Position numbers and translations under genes: made by a program
The notes under the pieces: generated by a model
Told to the model about the DNA's origin: nothing
What the model saw: the letters and a program-made list of their open reading frames with translations, nothing else
Database searches by the model: none
Part shown: positions 9,541 through 19,578 of the stretch, one piece after another
How positions within the stretch are numbered: position 1 is the stretch's first letter
How the letters are laid out: each line of letters starts with the position of its first letter
Assembly (NCBI GenBank): GCA_024711325.1
Contig: JANJTC010000003.1
Span: forward strand, 310,001 to 374,000
From: Bacteriovoracaceae bacterium
GTDB taxonomy: Bacteria; Bdellovibrionota; Bacteriovoracia; Bacteriovoracales; Bacteriovoracaceae
Reading direction: 5' to 3'
DNA length: 64,000 nt

Positions 9541-11052
9541 ATGAATATGAGTGAGTTAAAAGAACAAATTGATTTGAATGATAATCAGATATTTGGTTCA
9601 TTTATATTATCTAATAGTGAATTTGCTTTAGCTGTTTCCTTTGTTCAAGAGGTTGTTAATGCTCCTGAATACTATACGCCAGTTCCCCTTGCTCCCGACT
9701 ATTTGAAAGGTTTATTTAATCTTCGTGGAACCGTCATACCAATACTAGATTTAAGAGAAATGTTAAATTTAAAGGAAACAACAAACTCTGATAGTAAAAA
9801 AATCGCAATCATAGAGCTAGATGGGGCCTGCGTCGGCTTATTATTTGATAAAACAGGTGAAGTCTTTAGGAATAATGAAGAAGAGCGTAGTGATTTTGAT
9901 GTGACTAACACTACAGGAGTTGTCAGAGGAGTCTTTAAAAAGAATTCCGGGGAAAGGATTGTCCAGATTTTAGATGTATCGAAGGTATTTAAACTTCATA
10001 ATGTTCCCAAAGACTCAAGCCGAAGTCGATCGAGAAGAGAAAGTCTTAGTAAGAAGAGGGGTTCTCGCAATCAATGTATCTCTTTTGTTGTTGGTCCTTC
10101 AAAATGTTCGTTACCAATTTCTGATATACAAGAAATTCTAAAAATAGATAATCTTAGTGATTCAGCTCTGAATGCGGGACATTGTATTGGAACTATAGAT
10201 CTAAGAGGGTCAACTGTACCAGTAATTGATTTTGCGGCATTATTAAAATACCGAGAAGTTGATCGTTCTGAAACGGCCACTCAAGGAGAGCGAAGAATTG
10301 TAGTTATGAGACTTGAAAAAGAATTGTTTGGATTAATGGTTGATTCAATCGATAGTATTATTTCTTATTTTCCTGATGAACTAATTACTTTTCCACTACT
10401 CGAACAAAGTAGAGTTGATATGTTCTTAGGTTGTATTACAGGTTATGGAGATACAGATATTTTACTTCTCAATCACCAAAAGATTCTGAATGATCAAGAG
10501 GTTAATGATATAACTAGAGGTCACAGTAAACTGTATCAAAGTAACAATTCCAAAAAAGATTTACAGAATTCAAAAGGTGGTTTTCGTCAAACCTATATAA
10601 CTTTTAATATTGATGGCACTTATGCCGTTGCAATAAAAGAAGTAAAAGAAATTATTAATTATCCAAAGACATTGCTACAACCACCTGGCTTGAAAAATCA
10701 TGTTCGTGGACTTTTAAATCTGCGAGGTGAATTAGTCACTATCATTGATGCAAGAAGTTTGTATTTTTCGGATAAAAAGAATTTTGAAAATGAAGATTCA
10801 AAGATATTAGTTTTTAATAAGGGAGGACTATCTTTTGGTTTAGTTGTTGATTCTGTAGATTCCATTGTGACTTTCGCAGAAAACGACAAAATTAAATTAC
10901 CAAAAATTCTCTACAATAAAGGAGAATCCAGCATGTCTTCAGATCTTTCTGAGGCTATTGAAATAACAGATTCAAATGGAATTAAGCGAAGTATGCTTAT
11001 ATTTTGTATGGAGTCTATTGTTGCCAGGATTTCAAATTCTTTTGCGGCTTAA
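9541..11052 (+). CDS. Protein with three tandem CheW domains
   Basis: About 503 residues made of three CheW-like SH3-fold units (roughly 10-155, 180-325 and 350-500). Each repeats the family pattern of an opening beta strand with (A/I)xxVxEVxxx, a GxxNLRGxxxxxxDxR segment and a GLxVDxVxxI segment. A single CheW bridges receptor and CheA in arrays; a three-unit version could cross-link receptors or form larger lattices, but that is inference. Three nearby in-frame ATGs exist (9535, 9541, 9547); 9541 has the best SD spacing (AAGGA at 9531). It begins about 10 bp after cheD. No CheA or CheY gene is adjacent, so the kinase must be elsewhere. Confidence 0.9.
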   Translation: MNMSELKEQIDLNDNQIFGSFILSNSEFALAVSFVQEVVNAPEYYTPVPLAPDYLKGLFNLRGTVIPILDLREMLNLKETTNSDSKKIAIIELDGACVGLLFDKTGEVFRNNEEERSDFDVTNTTGVVRGVFKKNSGERIVQILDVSKVFKLHNVPKDSSRSRSRRESLSKKRGSRNQCISFVVGPSKCSLPISDIQEILKIDNLSDSALNAGHCIGTIDLRGSTVPVIDFAALLKYREVDRSETATQGERRIVVMRLEKELFGLMVDSIDSIISYFPDELITFPLLEQSRVDMFLGCITGYGDTDILLLNHQKILNDQEVNDITRGHSKLYQSNNSKKDLQNSKGGFRQTYITFNIDGTYAVAIKEVKEIINYPKTLLQPPGLKNHVRGLLNLRGELVTIIDARSLYFSDKKNFENEDSKILVFNKGGLSFGLVVDSVDSIVTFAENDKIKLPKILYNKGESSMSSDLSEAIEITDSNGIKRSMLIFCMESIVARISNSFAA

Positions 11053-11136
11053 GAGACTTTATGACCTAGGGTCGGACGGACAGAATTTTTGTAGGTTCCA
11101 GTGGCCAAGTCTCAAGGGGTTTGATATACCGAACAA

Positions 11137-11382
11137 ATGACTATTAATCAGGCCCCCATGAATACCCGACTAACAGTAAGATCCTTTGCTAACCATGAGG
11201 TGAGGGATTTTTCAGATATTGAATCAAGACTTATGCATTTAGGTTTTGTGCATGGCGAATTAATTAAAATCACTAAGAAAGCTCCCATCTTTAAAGAACC
11301 ACTTCTTGTTGAAGTCAGAGGTAGATCGATTGCTTTGTCTTTTTCTGAAGCTGAAATGATCTGTGTCGAGGTCGCTCAATGA
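11137..11382 (+). CDS. feoA: Ferrous iron transport accessory protein FeoA
   Basis: Small SH3-like cytoplasmic protein (81 aa) that assists FeoB. The sequence shows the family pattern of a leucine-rich start, RLMHLGFVHGE, and VEVRGRSIALSFSEAEMI near the end. It overlaps feoB by four bases (ATGA), typical translational coupling. The start may be 11137 or the in-frame ATG at 11158; neither has a strong SD. No recognisable Fur box was found upstream. Confidence 0.88.
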   Translation: MTINQAPMNTRLTVRSFANHEVRDFSDIESRLMHLGFVHGELIKITKKAPIFKEPLLVEVRGRSIALSFSEAEMICVEVAQ

Positions 11383-13229
11383 TTCCAAGTATTGCCCTGA
11401 TCGGTATGCCTAATGTAGGTAAAACTGCACTTTTTAATAAAATGACTGGGAGTTTTCAGCGGGTGGCCAATTTCCCAGGAGTCACTGTCGAGAAGAAAAC
11501 CGGTTGGGTCTCTGAAAATGGCCATAAGGTTTTGGAAGTGGTGGATCTGCCAGGAATTTATTCTCTGGATGCCACAACTTTGGATGAGAAAGTAACAAAA
11601 GACTTTTTGCTGAGAAAGGAAAAGGAAGCTTCGGCCGATCTCTTCGTTCTGGTTCTTGATGCCACTAATTTAGATAAGTCTCTCTACCTTGCCTTTCAAC
11701 TTAAGCGTCTGGGTTATCCTTTAATTATTGCTCTTAATTTGATGGATGAGGCCAAAAAGCGGAACTTCTCCCTTGATTTGAAGCTTCTCTCTGAAAAATT
11801 GAATGCGATCATTATTCCTACCAGTGCTTCAACCGGGGAAGGTACTAAAGAACTGATTGCGACTTTAAAAAATGAATTACAGAAGCAAGAAAAGCCTACT
11901 CTGGTTGTTCCTGAAAATGCACAAAAAGTTTTCAGGTCTCCTGCCTATGTAAATGGTATTTTTAAAGAAATTGATCAGCTTCTTAAAGAAGTTACACTCA
12001 CTAGCTTAAGGCCTGATACATTCTCCGAGAGAATTGATCGAATCGTTCTTCATCCTGTATGGGGAATCGTGACACTGTTTGTGACTTTAATTCTGATTTT
12101 CCAAACCCTCTTTACCTGGGCATCGCCCATCATGGATTTAATCGAGTCCATGTTTGGGGCCTTGGGTGAGCTTGCTTCTACCTGGATTTCAAATGAACTA
12201 CTTAGAAGTCTGGTGGTTGATGGAATTATCAGTGGAGTCGGGGGTGTACTTGTATTCTTGCCCCAGATTGTGCTGCTTTTCTTTTTTATCCAGTTCCTGG
12301 AAGATCTGGGTTATCTCGGAAGGGCCGCTTTTTTAATGGATTCAGTCATGAGAAAATTCGGACTTCCTGGAAAATCCGTAATTCCGCTTTTGTCTTCTCA
12401 CGCCTGTGCAATTCCTGGAATCTTATCAACACGGGTCATTGATAATCATCGTGAAAGATTGATCACCATGTTGGTGATTCCACTAACAACTTGTTCTGCC
12501 CGTCTTCCGGTTTACGCCATTTTAATTGGCGCTCTTATTCCAAATATTGCTGTGGCCGGAATGCCTTGGCTTAAATTGCCTGGACTGGTTTTGTTTGGAC
12601 TTTATATGTTGGGTTTTGGTTCAGCTTTAATCGTCTCTTTGATCTTCAAAAGAACTCTACCTCACTCATCTCCATCAATGCTACTGATGGAGCTTCCTCC
12701 TTACCGCATGCCTAAATTAAAAAATCTGCTACTGGTTATGAAAAACAAGGCCATGATTTTTTTAAGAAAGGCGGGAGGAATCATTCTTGTTGTAAGTGTT
12801 ATCATCTGGGCGCTTATGACATTCCCTCAGCAAAATGGTGTCTCTCAAATAGAGCAATCTTATGCTGCTGATATCGGCCGGGTTTTTGAGCCAATATTCA
12901 GACCACTTGGATTTGACTGGAGAATCACTACTGCCTTAATCCCAAGTATTGGCGCCAGAGAAGTGGTCGTGAGTGCTCTTTCAATGGTTCTTTCAATGGA
13001 AGGGACTGAAGAAGAAATGTCACTGGCCCTTGTCCAGCATTTCGGGTTAGGAACCTTAGTGGCCTTGCTCATTTGGTTCGTCTTCGCTCCACAATGCATT
13101 TCTACCTTCGCTGTCATGAAGCGCGAGACCGATTCATGGAAATGGCCCATTATTATGGTTCTCTATACTTTGGCGCTGGCCTATTTCTGTGCGTACATCG
13201 CACGTTTGGTTTTTAACCTTTGGTTTTAA
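11379..13229 (+). CDS. feoB: Ferrous iron transporter FeoB
   Basis: Inner-membrane Fe(II) permease with an N-terminal G protein. G1 is GMPNVGKT (9-16), G2 region FPGVTVEKK, G3 DLPG (56-59), G4 NLMD (120-123). After a helical linker, two Gate domains follow, with Cys-containing loops such as SSHACAIPG and TTCSARLP that are conserved in the family. At 616 aa it is shorter than the E. coli protein (about 770), with a compact C-terminus. It is the second gene of feoAB; no feoC is present. The 3' end overlaps the convergent hotdog gene by 17 bp. Confidence 0.95.
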   Translation: MIPSIALIGMPNVGKTALFNKMTGSFQRVANFPGVTVEKKTGWVSENGHKVLEVVDLPGIYSLDATTLDEKVTKDFLLRKEKEASADLFVLVLDATNLDKSLYLAFQLKRLGYPLIIALNLMDEAKKRNFSLDLKLLSEKLNAIIIPTSASTGEGTKELIATLKNELQKQEKPTLVVPENAQKVFRSPAYVNGIFKEIDQLLKEVTLTSLRPDTFSERIDRIVLHPVWGIVTLFVTLILIFQTLFTWASPIMDLIESMFGALGELASTWISNELLRSLVVDGIISGVGGVLVFLPQIVLLFFFIQFLEDLGYLGRAAFLMDSVMRKFGLPGKSVIPLLSSHACAIPGILSTRVIDNHRERLITMLVIPLTTCSARLPVYAILIGALIPNIAVAGMPWLKLPGLVLFGLYMLGFGSALIVSLIFKRTLPHSSPSMLLMELPPYRMPKLKNLLLVMKNKAMIFLRKAGGIILVVSVIIWALMTFPQQNGVSQIEQSYAADIGRVFEPIFRPLGFDWRITTALIPSIGAREVVVSALSMVLSMEGTEEEMSLALVQHFGLGTLVALLIWFVFAPQCISTFAVMKRETDSWKWPIIMVLYTLALAYFCAYIARLVFNLWF

Positions 13230-13725
13230 CCTGTTCCCAGTTTTTTAGCTGCCAGACGGTTGTCACGATGGCCACTTCCTTACCATTCAAATCTCTGATG
13301 GTGGTGGTGAGTTTTTGAGAATATTTACCGTGGCTTTCTAAACCATCCCTTATTGCTTCCACATCAATTTGATGAGGAGAACAAACGCCTTCCAGATCAA
13401 CTCTTCCTTGATAGGAATAAGTCACGTTCATTTCAGACATGATGAGCCGATATTTACTGATTCCAAAAGAGGATAGAAGAGATAGTCCTGCACAATATTC
13501 CCCGACTGTTGCCATAGCGCAAGCGTGAATTCCAGCAAGATGATTATGATTAAGCTTGCGGTTGGGGAGGGACACAATAACTGCATCTTTATTCAAAGTC
13601 TTAATTTTAAATCCATGAGGAGCATTGAAAGGGATACCTAATCTTAAAACTTTATCCAGTGCCATCAAATTTAAGGCAGTCGGGTTAGCAAGTAATTTAT
13701 CAATTATTTTATATACGGCCTTCAT
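13213..13725 (-). CDS. DUF4442 hotdog-fold protein (thioesterase-like)
   Basis: A 170-residue protein that fits the DUF4442 / PaaI-like hotdog-fold group. The central segment NHNHLAGIHACAMATVGEY resembles the hotdog active-site helix, where an HxG-type motif binds acyl-CoA thioesters. Members are assigned as putative thioesterases, but substrate and activity are not known here. It starts one base after the end of the nitronate monooxygenase-like gene, so the two form an operon. AGGA precedes its ATG by four bases. Confidence 0.75.
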   Translation of the reverse strand: MKAVYKIIDKLLANPTALNLMALDKVLRLGIPFNAPHGFKIKTLNKDAVIVSLPNRKLNHNHLAGIHACAMATVGEYCAGLSLLSSFGISKYRLIMSEMNVTYSYQGRVDLEGVCSPHQIDVEAIRDGLESHGKYSQKLTTTIRDLNGKEVAIVTTVWQLKNWEQVKTKG

Positions 13726-13726
13726 A

Positions 13727-14710
13727 TTATCCTACGACCTTGTTTAAATTTTCTTTAGCAGTTTCAAACTCATTTTTTAAGCGAGTGATGATCTCCTGAA
13801 TTGGTTCAACTTTCTTGGTGAATTCTATTGAACTACCAGCGCACCAGACGGTTTTATAAGTAGCTCCAAAAGCTGCCTTCTCGATCATTTTCATGCCTTT
13901 ATAGTAAGTCACCATCTTGGCATATTTTTTTAGCTGCTTATTCTTGTTGAGGATTGATTCAAAGAGGTTTTGGTCTGTACCAATTTTCTTCAGATAAGGC
14001 GTGTTGATTACTGTGCAGCGACTGCCAGAAAGCTTAGTTGTGACTACAATGTCTTCAGCATCATAATCGATACAGGCCTGTTTATATTCGGGAGTAACAC
14101 CTGATTCAGTACTCGCAATAAATGGTGATCCAATGGAGAGTCCATCAGCACCCAAGGCCAGCATGGAAAGGATTCCGGCCCCACTGCCAACGCCACCGGC
14201 CGAGATCACAGGTATACTACATTTACTCTTGAGTGTAGGCACCAGAACACTCGCCGGAATGTTACCAAGATGTCCTCCGGCACCAGAATTAACAGCAATA
14301 ATTCCATCGGCCCCAAGATCTTCAACTTTCTTGGCATAATTTTCTTCAATGACATCACAGAAGACTCTGATGCCATGTTTTTTTGATTCCCTAATAACTT
14401 CTTCCGGACTTCCCAGGGAAGTAATAAAAAAATTTACTCCCAGGTCTAAGCATTTATAGAGCTGTTTCTTGGCCAGGATATTAGACTTATTGACGATTAA
14501 GTTAATGCCAAAAGGCTTATTGGTTCTGGATTTGATGTCTTTAATACCAGCTTCAAGCTCTTCAATAGTCCGGAAGTTCAAAGCGGGAATACAACCGGCC
14601 ACTCCATTTTCAGCGGCCGCGACTATCATGTCAGTGTTAGTTACCAGAAACATTGGGGCCATGATGATAGGAAGTTCAATTCCCAACATTTCAGTAAGTG
14701 CGGTTTTCAT
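13727..14710 (-). CDS. Nitronate monooxygenase / FabK-like flavoprotein
   Basis: FMN-dependent TIM-barrel enzyme of the 2-nitropropane dioxygenase / enoyl-reductase FabK family (327 aa). The N-terminus ELPIIMAPMFLVTN, the GAGGHLG loop with the likely catalytic His, ISAGGVGSG and the phosphate-binding ALGADGLSIGSPF are all family motifs. Reaction could be nitronate oxidation or a FabK-type enoyl reduction; sequence alone does not separate them. It is followed by the DUF4442 gene with a 1-bp gap, which might favour a lipid or acyl-thioester role. Confidence 0.88.
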   Translation of the reverse strand: MKTALTEMLGIELPIIMAPMFLVTNTDMIVAAAENGVAGCIPALNFRTIEELEAGIKDIKSRTNKPFGINLIVNKSNILAKKQLYKCLDLGVNFFITSLGSPEEVIRESKKHGIRVFCDVIEENYAKKVEDLGADGIIAVNSGAGGHLGNIPASVLVPTLKSKCSIPVISAGGVGSGAGILSMLALGADGLSIGSPFIASTESGVTPEYKQACIDYDAEDIVVTTKLSGSRCTVINTPYLKKIGTDQNLFESILNKNKQLKKYAKMVTYYKGMKMIEKAAFGATYKTVWCAGSSIEFTKKVEPIQEIITRLKNEFETAKENLNKVVG

Positions 14711-14837
14711 ATAACTCCTACATGGTTATTGCGCAAGGTGTCTCTGTAAGGCAAAGTCACGGAACTTTTACTTTCCAAACAAGTTTAATCTATGGGTTAA
14801 TTATAACAGTCATTTTTATTAGCAAGGATGGAAAAAA

Positions 14838-16019
14838 ATGAAAAAAGTCTTTGGAATTATTGTCCTGACGCTTTCTGCGGCCACGATGGCAGCACCGTCA
14901 CAGTGGTTAACAGTTGATAATGAGATTCTTTCTAAAATTCGCCCAAAATTGAACAAATCTGTCCATATTGGTTTTTCCGCTCAAGGAGCTTCAGTAGTTA
15001 ATTTAACTACTCCTGAAATCGAGCAGCTTTCTCATATGATTCATGATGAGCTTCATCGTTGTGGTGGCTTTATTCAGCATGACACTGAAGAAGAGGCCAT
15101 CAATGCCCTTACTTCTCAAGGAGAGATGTATTTTGCAAAAAGGGCGATCTTTTCAGATTACTCCCTTGATCAGGGCCATCTTGTTAGACCAATGGTAAGT
15201 CAGGTTAAAGAGCAGTCCATCCGAGACATGATCATCAAGCTTTCTGATTTCAAAACACGTTATTATAAATCTGAAACCGGTGTTGAATCATCTGAGTTTA
15301 TTCGTAATAGTTGGGCGGCCCTTGCCAAAAACCGAAATGATGTGAAAGTTGAGCTTTATAAGCACGATAGATGGCCTCAAGCTTCAATCATCATGACAAT
15401 TGAAGGCTCTGAAAATCCTGAAGAGATTGTAATTGTGGGCGGACACGCTGATTCAATTGCAGGATTTTTTGGCGGCGGTGGTAAGTCTCCCGGAGCGGAT
15501 GATAATGCTTCAGGTATTTCAACCATTACTGAAGTGATCAGAATTCTTATGGCCAATAATTTTAAGCCAAAACGAACGATTCAGTTCATGGGTTACGCTG
15601 CGGAAGAAGTGGGTCTCTTGGGTTCAAAAGAGATTGCATCGGCCTACAAACAGAGTTCCCGTAAAGTCGTAGGCGTTATGCAGCTTGATATGACGCTTTT
15701 TAAAGGCACGATTGATAAAGATATCGTTCTTATGGCCGACTATACCAATGCTGCTCAAAACGAATTCCTCGGACGTATTGTTGATGAGTACGTAAAAGTT
15801 CCTTGGGGCTACTCACGGTGTGGTTATGGTTGTTCGGATCATGCTTCCTGGACTGCCAATGGATTCCCAGCTTCAATGCCGTTTGAGTCGGCCATGAACG
15901 ATGGTAATAAAAATATTCATACTGCGAAAGATACTCTAGAATCAGCAGGAGGCGATGCTAAGCACGCTGCTAAATTTGCTAAGTTGGCCACGGCCTTCGT
16001 AGTAGAACTTGCTAATTAA
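14838..16019 (+). CDS. Secreted M28 family aminopeptidase
   Basis: Exported zinc aminopeptidase similar to bacterial leucyl aminopeptidases. The signal peptide is MKKVFGIIVLTLSAATMAAPS. The co-catalytic zinc ligands appear in order as VGGHADS (His), GADDNASG (Asp), AAEEVGLLGS (Glu), LDMT (Asp) and the C-terminal HTAKDTLE (His). Between signal peptide and catalytic domain is a propeptide-like region of about 150 residues. The start follows AAGGATGG. It is probably used to release amino acids from external or prey peptides; that use is inferred. The gene downstream begins 15 bp later. Confidence 0.92.
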   Translation: MKKVFGIIVLTLSAATMAAPSQWLTVDNEILSKIRPKLNKSVHIGFSAQGASVVNLTTPEIEQLSHMIHDELHRCGGFIQHDTEEEAINALTSQGEMYFAKRAIFSDYSLDQGHLVRPMVSQVKEQSIRDMIIKLSDFKTRYYKSETGVESSEFIRNSWAALAKNRNDVKVELYKHDRWPQASIIMTIEGSENPEEIVIVGGHADSIAGFFGGGGKSPGADDNASGISTITEVIRILMANNFKPKRTIQFMGYAAEEVGLLGSKEIASAYKQSSRKVVGVMQLDMTLFKGTIDKDIVLMADYTNAAQNEFLGRIVDEYVKVPWGYSRCGYGCSDHASWTANGFPASMPFESAMNDGNKNIHTAKDTLESAGGDAKHAAKFAKLATAFVVELAN

Positions 16020-16034
16020 GGAAGTAATCAGATT

Positions 16035-18773
16035 TTGAGTAATGAATTAAAGTCCTTGTACGAGGACATCCGCAACAGCCTAGAAGTTTCACGTAAGGCC
16101 CTCATTACGACGAGCATACTGGATGATGAATCATCCGGTATGCGACCTCTTGAAGACTCTCAAACGATTTTAGACACTCTTGAATCTATTGCCGTTGATA
16201 CCAGAGGGCTTCTGGATTCTTTTCCCTCTTTAGAATCTCTGTTTGAAAGATCCTTTGGACGAGTCAGAGAAGTTTTTGACCGTGAGGCCATCGTTGAAAC
16301 TTGCCTGGTAGAAGATTTCATCTTCCCAGTAACCACCACTTATCCAATGATTGTAGACGGTCAGTTCAGTAAAGAGCTGGTTGAATCCTATAAGGATATT
16401 TACAAGGCCTGGACTGAAGAGAAGAGTGTTAACCACACTGCGACTCAGGATCTTTTGAAACTTAATTTTGATATTAAGCTCAACGATAAAGACCTCACCT
16501 GTCAGTGTGTTCAGTGCCTTGGCGATTTCCGGACCCAGGTTCGTGAAGCCGTTTTTGCGACCCAGGCTTCTTTAATCGATAAGGCCGAAGAGAAACTGCA
16601 TGACTGGGTTTTAGTTAAAAGAATTTCAGATATTTCTAATGCTGTATTTGATTTAAAAAAGAACTTGGATAAGAACTTTCATCAAATGCGAAATAAACTT
16701 AAGCGTTCATCCGTGAATAAGCTTGAGAATGAAGTAAAGCACCACTTTCGCAGTAAATTCGGTACCAAATCTGACCTCGGTAAAGTCTATAAAGAAAAAT
16801 TGACAGTTTTTTTCAATACACTTTTAGTGGAGCAAGGGCTTAAGCCAGAGCTGGTTTCTGCGGAAGAGTATGATCGCTTTTATCTTCAGCTTGAGACGAA
16901 TATCTGGAAAGGTGAAGTCTTCCTGAGAAAGGAATTCGAACGTTTTACCCAGGCAATACTGGCGCTAAAGCGTAAGGATGTTTCTTCAACGATCTTAAGA
17001 GAATATCTTGGTCAATTCTGGTTGCACACTGATGCCCGTAGAATTAATCGTAAAATTATTTATCATATGGGTCCAACCAACTCCGGAAAGACCTATCATG
17101 CTATTGAAGCTCTTTGCCAGGCAAAGAAGGGATGTTATCTCGCTCCTTTAAGGCTTCTTGCCTCCGAGCTCTACGATACGATGAACAGTAAAGGGGTTAA
17201 GACCACTTTGCTGACTGGTGAAGAGGTAATTGAAATTCCGGATTCAACACACTTTTCTTCAACGATCGAGATGGCGAAATTACAGACTCGTTTTGATTGC
17301 TGTGTGATTGATGAAATACAAATGCTGACTGATCCTCAACGGGGATGGGCATGGACTCGTGCTCTGGTTAATATTCAGGCCGATGAAATTCATATCTGTG
17401 GCGATCATTCAGTTTTAGAGCTGGTTAAAAAGATTCTCGCTCTTTGTGGTGATACATTGGAAGTTAAAGAGTACACCCGTATGACAGAACTAAATGTTCT
17501 GGATCATCAGATTCCGCTGACGCAATTACAGAAAAATGATGCCCTTATTGTATTTTCACGTAGAAATGCTCTTCGTTATAAGGCCGACCTAGAAGAGCTC
17601 GATTTCAAGGTCTCTATTGTTTATGGTCGTCTGTCTCCGGAAGTTCGTCGTGAACAGGCCCGAAAGTTTGATGAAGGTGAAACCGACATCATGGTTTCTA
17701 CTGATGCTATTGCCATGGGTATGAACCTTCCGGTAAAGAGAATTGTTTTTTCGGCCCTTTCGAAGTTTATCAATGATAGAGAAAATCCACTTACATATTC
17801 AGAAATCAAACAGATCGCCGGTCGGGCAGGACGTTATAAACGTTTCCCAGTGGGTGAAGTCACAACTCTGAATAAAGTCGAAGACGGTCTTAGAACCCTG
17901 AAAAGCGCTTTGGCACATCATCTTGGTCAGAGTGATAAGGCCATGGTGGGTCCTGATCTGGATATTTTCAGTTCTGTGAATAATGCCTTATTGTCTAACT
18001 CGTTACCAACGCTTCAGCTCTCCGAATTCTTACGTCTATTCAATACCATGACTTTTCAAAAACCATTTTATTGTGTGGATATGAAAGAGATGATCGAGCT
18101 GGCCGAGATGGTGGAAGCGGCCGATGAAGACAGAACACTTTCAAATGCTGAAATTTTTGGATTTGCCTGTGCTCCTGTAAATCTTGGTCTTATTGAACAT
18201 GTTCAGTACTACCTTTGGATTTTAAACCACTATGTGGATAACCAGGAAATTTACAACGAGCCGATTGATGATAAATCAGACAATATTGATTATCTTGAAA
18301 CTTCCATTAAGTGCGTTGAACTCTATCAGTGGTTGTCCCGCCATTTTAATCAGAAGAACTTTGAATTTGATCAACGCCAGCTTCTTGAAAATAAAACTAA
18401 GGCCATTGAGCGCTTAAATGAACTTCTTTCTGATAAGATTGGTAAGACTTGTTCAAGTTGCGGATGTAAAATGCCCGCTAATGCTCGCTTTAACATCTGC
18501 GATGAATGTTTTTCCAAACGTCGTTTTAACCGACGTCCGCCTCGTTCCGCTGAAGGTTCATCGGAAAGAGGGGATAGAAATCGGGATCATCGTGGGAAAA
18601 GAGACCAGGGTGAAAGAGAAAGGCCTCTTCGTTCAAAAGCTGAAGGGCAGAAGTCTTCCAACTCTGGAAAACCCGCTGAACATGGTGTAAGAAGACCACG
18701 ACCGGCCGGAAGTAAGCCAGGCGGTGGAGGTAAGAGTGGAAACGCGGCCAAAGCATTCAGAAAATTCCGATAA
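16035..18773 (+). CDS. SUV3-like DExH RNA helicase with zinc ribbon and basic tail
   Basis: Superfamily 2 helicase of the SUV3 type, known from mitochondria and some bacteria, where it unwinds RNA for degradation. An N-terminal region of about 335 residues without clear homology precedes the helicase core. Walker A is GPTNSGKT (about 346-353), Walker B is DEIQ (about 425), and motif VI reads QIAGRAGRY. After the helicase comes a four-cysteine ribbon (CSSCGC ... ICDEC, about 802-825) and a 90-residue Arg/Gly/Lys tail that should bind nucleic acid. The start is TTG at 16035 with AAGGAAG upstream. The downstream ferritin-like gene starts inside its 3' end. Length 912 aa is longer than human SUV3 (about 786). 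Confidence 0.88.
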   Translation: MSNELKSLYEDIRNSLEVSRKALITTSILDDESSGMRPLEDSQTILDTLESIAVDTRGLLDSFPSLESLFERSFGRVREVFDREAIVETCLVEDFIFPVTTTYPMIVDGQFSKELVESYKDIYKAWTEEKSVNHTATQDLLKLNFDIKLNDKDLTCQCVQCLGDFRTQVREAVFATQASLIDKAEEKLHDWVLVKRISDISNAVFDLKKNLDKNFHQMRNKLKRSSVNKLENEVKHHFRSKFGTKSDLGKVYKEKLTVFFNTLLVEQGLKPELVSAEEYDRFYLQLETNIWKGEVFLRKEFERFTQAILALKRKDVSSTILREYLGQFWLHTDARRINRKIIYHMGPTNSGKTYHAIEALCQAKKGCYLAPLRLLASELYDTMNSKGVKTTLLTGEEVIEIPDSTHFSSTIEMAKLQTRFDCCVIDEIQMLTDPQRGWAWTRALVNIQADEIHICGDHSVLELVKKILALCGDTLEVKEYTRMTELNVLDHQIPLTQLQKNDALIVFSRRNALRYKADLEELDFKVSIVYGRLSPEVRREQARKFDEGETDIMVSTDAIAMGMNLPVKRIVFSALSKFINDRENPLTYSEIKQIAGRAGRYKRFPVGEVTTLNKVEDGLRTLKSALAHHLGQSDKAMVGPDLDIFSSVNNALLSNSLPTLQLSEFLRLFNTMTFQKPFYCVDMKEMIELAEMVEAADEDRTLSNAEIFGFACAPVNLGLIEHVQYYLWILNHYVDNQEIYNEPIDDKSDNIDYLETSIKCVELYQWLSRHFNQKNFEFDQRQLLENKTKAIERLNELLSDKIGKTCSSCGCKMPANARFNICDECFSKRRFNRRPPRSAEGSSERGDRNRDHRGKRDQGERERPLRSKAEGQKSSNSGKPAEHGVRRPRPAGSKPGGGGKSGNAAKAFRKFR

Positions 18774-19578
18774 AATTTCATATTTTGATTTTTCCCGAGA
18801 GATCCTCCTGGGAAACAATTTGGAAGCTAAATATTTAGCTAACTCTATAGATTGGAGTGAGTATAAAACTTTTGCGCTTCCTCATAAGCCTGGTAGATCT
18901 GGGCGCATCAGCTTTTCCTCCGAAAGAATGAAGTTTCCCAAGGCCGTCCACCTGAATGAGAATGATAAGAAGGCGATGGCACTCCATAGCTTTGCCAATC
19001 ATGAACTGCTGGCAATTGAGATGATGGCCGCAGCGCTGTTAGTTTATCCTCATTCAAATGAAGAGCACCTTCGTTTTAAACGCGGTATTTTTTCTGCGTT
19101 AAGAGATGAGCAAAAACACCTCTCACTCTATATTGGACGATTAAATGAGCTCGGTTACGAATTTGGTGATTTTCCGCTGAATGATTTTTTCTGGCGTCAG
19201 ATGGAGAAGCTTAAAACTCCTGCTCAATACACCGCTATGATGTCACTGACTTTTGAAGCTGCTAATTTGGATTTTGCTCAACATTATGCCGAAATCTTCA
19301 GGAACTTTGGAGATCATACGACCGCTTCAATTCTTGATACGGTCTTAGAGGATGAAATCACTCATGTCGCTTTCGGTGCCTACTGGATGAAGAAGTGGCG
19401 TGCGGATAAAACTCTTTGGGAGTACTACCTGCAATCTCTACCCTGGCCTTTAACTCCTGCCCGGAGCAGAGGTATCGGTTTTGATCCTGCTCTTCATGAG
19501 CGGGCCATGAATGATGCTCAATTTATGGAAGAACTCAAAAATTATGATGATGACTTCAAAATTACCAAGCGTTCCTAA
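18736..19578 (+). CDS. DUF455 ferritin-like protein
   Basis: About 280 residues matching the DUF455 ferritin-like group, distantly related to the tRNA hydroxylase MiaE. Metal-ligand candidates recur as NHELLAIE, RDEQKHL, FEAANLDF and EDEITHVAFG, the four-helix di-iron pattern. Function is not established. The best start is GTG at 18736, because GGTGGAGG ends five bases upstream; GTG at 18724 is also in frame. Either way it overlaps the helicase gene by 38-50 bp in another frame, suggesting translational coupling. It shares one base with the next gene (TAATG). Confidence 0.8.
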   Translation: METRPKHSENSDKISYFDFSREILLGNNLEAKYLANSIDWSEYKTFALPHKPGRSGRISFSSERMKFPKAVHLNENDKKAMALHSFANHELLAIEMMAAALLVYPHSNEEHLRFKRGIFSALRDEQKHLSLYIGRLNELGYEFGDFPLNDFFWRQMEKLKTPAQYTAMMSLTFEAANLDFAQHYAEIFRNFGDHTTASILDTVLEDEITHVAFGAYWMKKWRADKTLWEYYLQSLPWPLTPARSRGIGFDPALHERAMNDAQFMEELKNYDDDFKITKRS

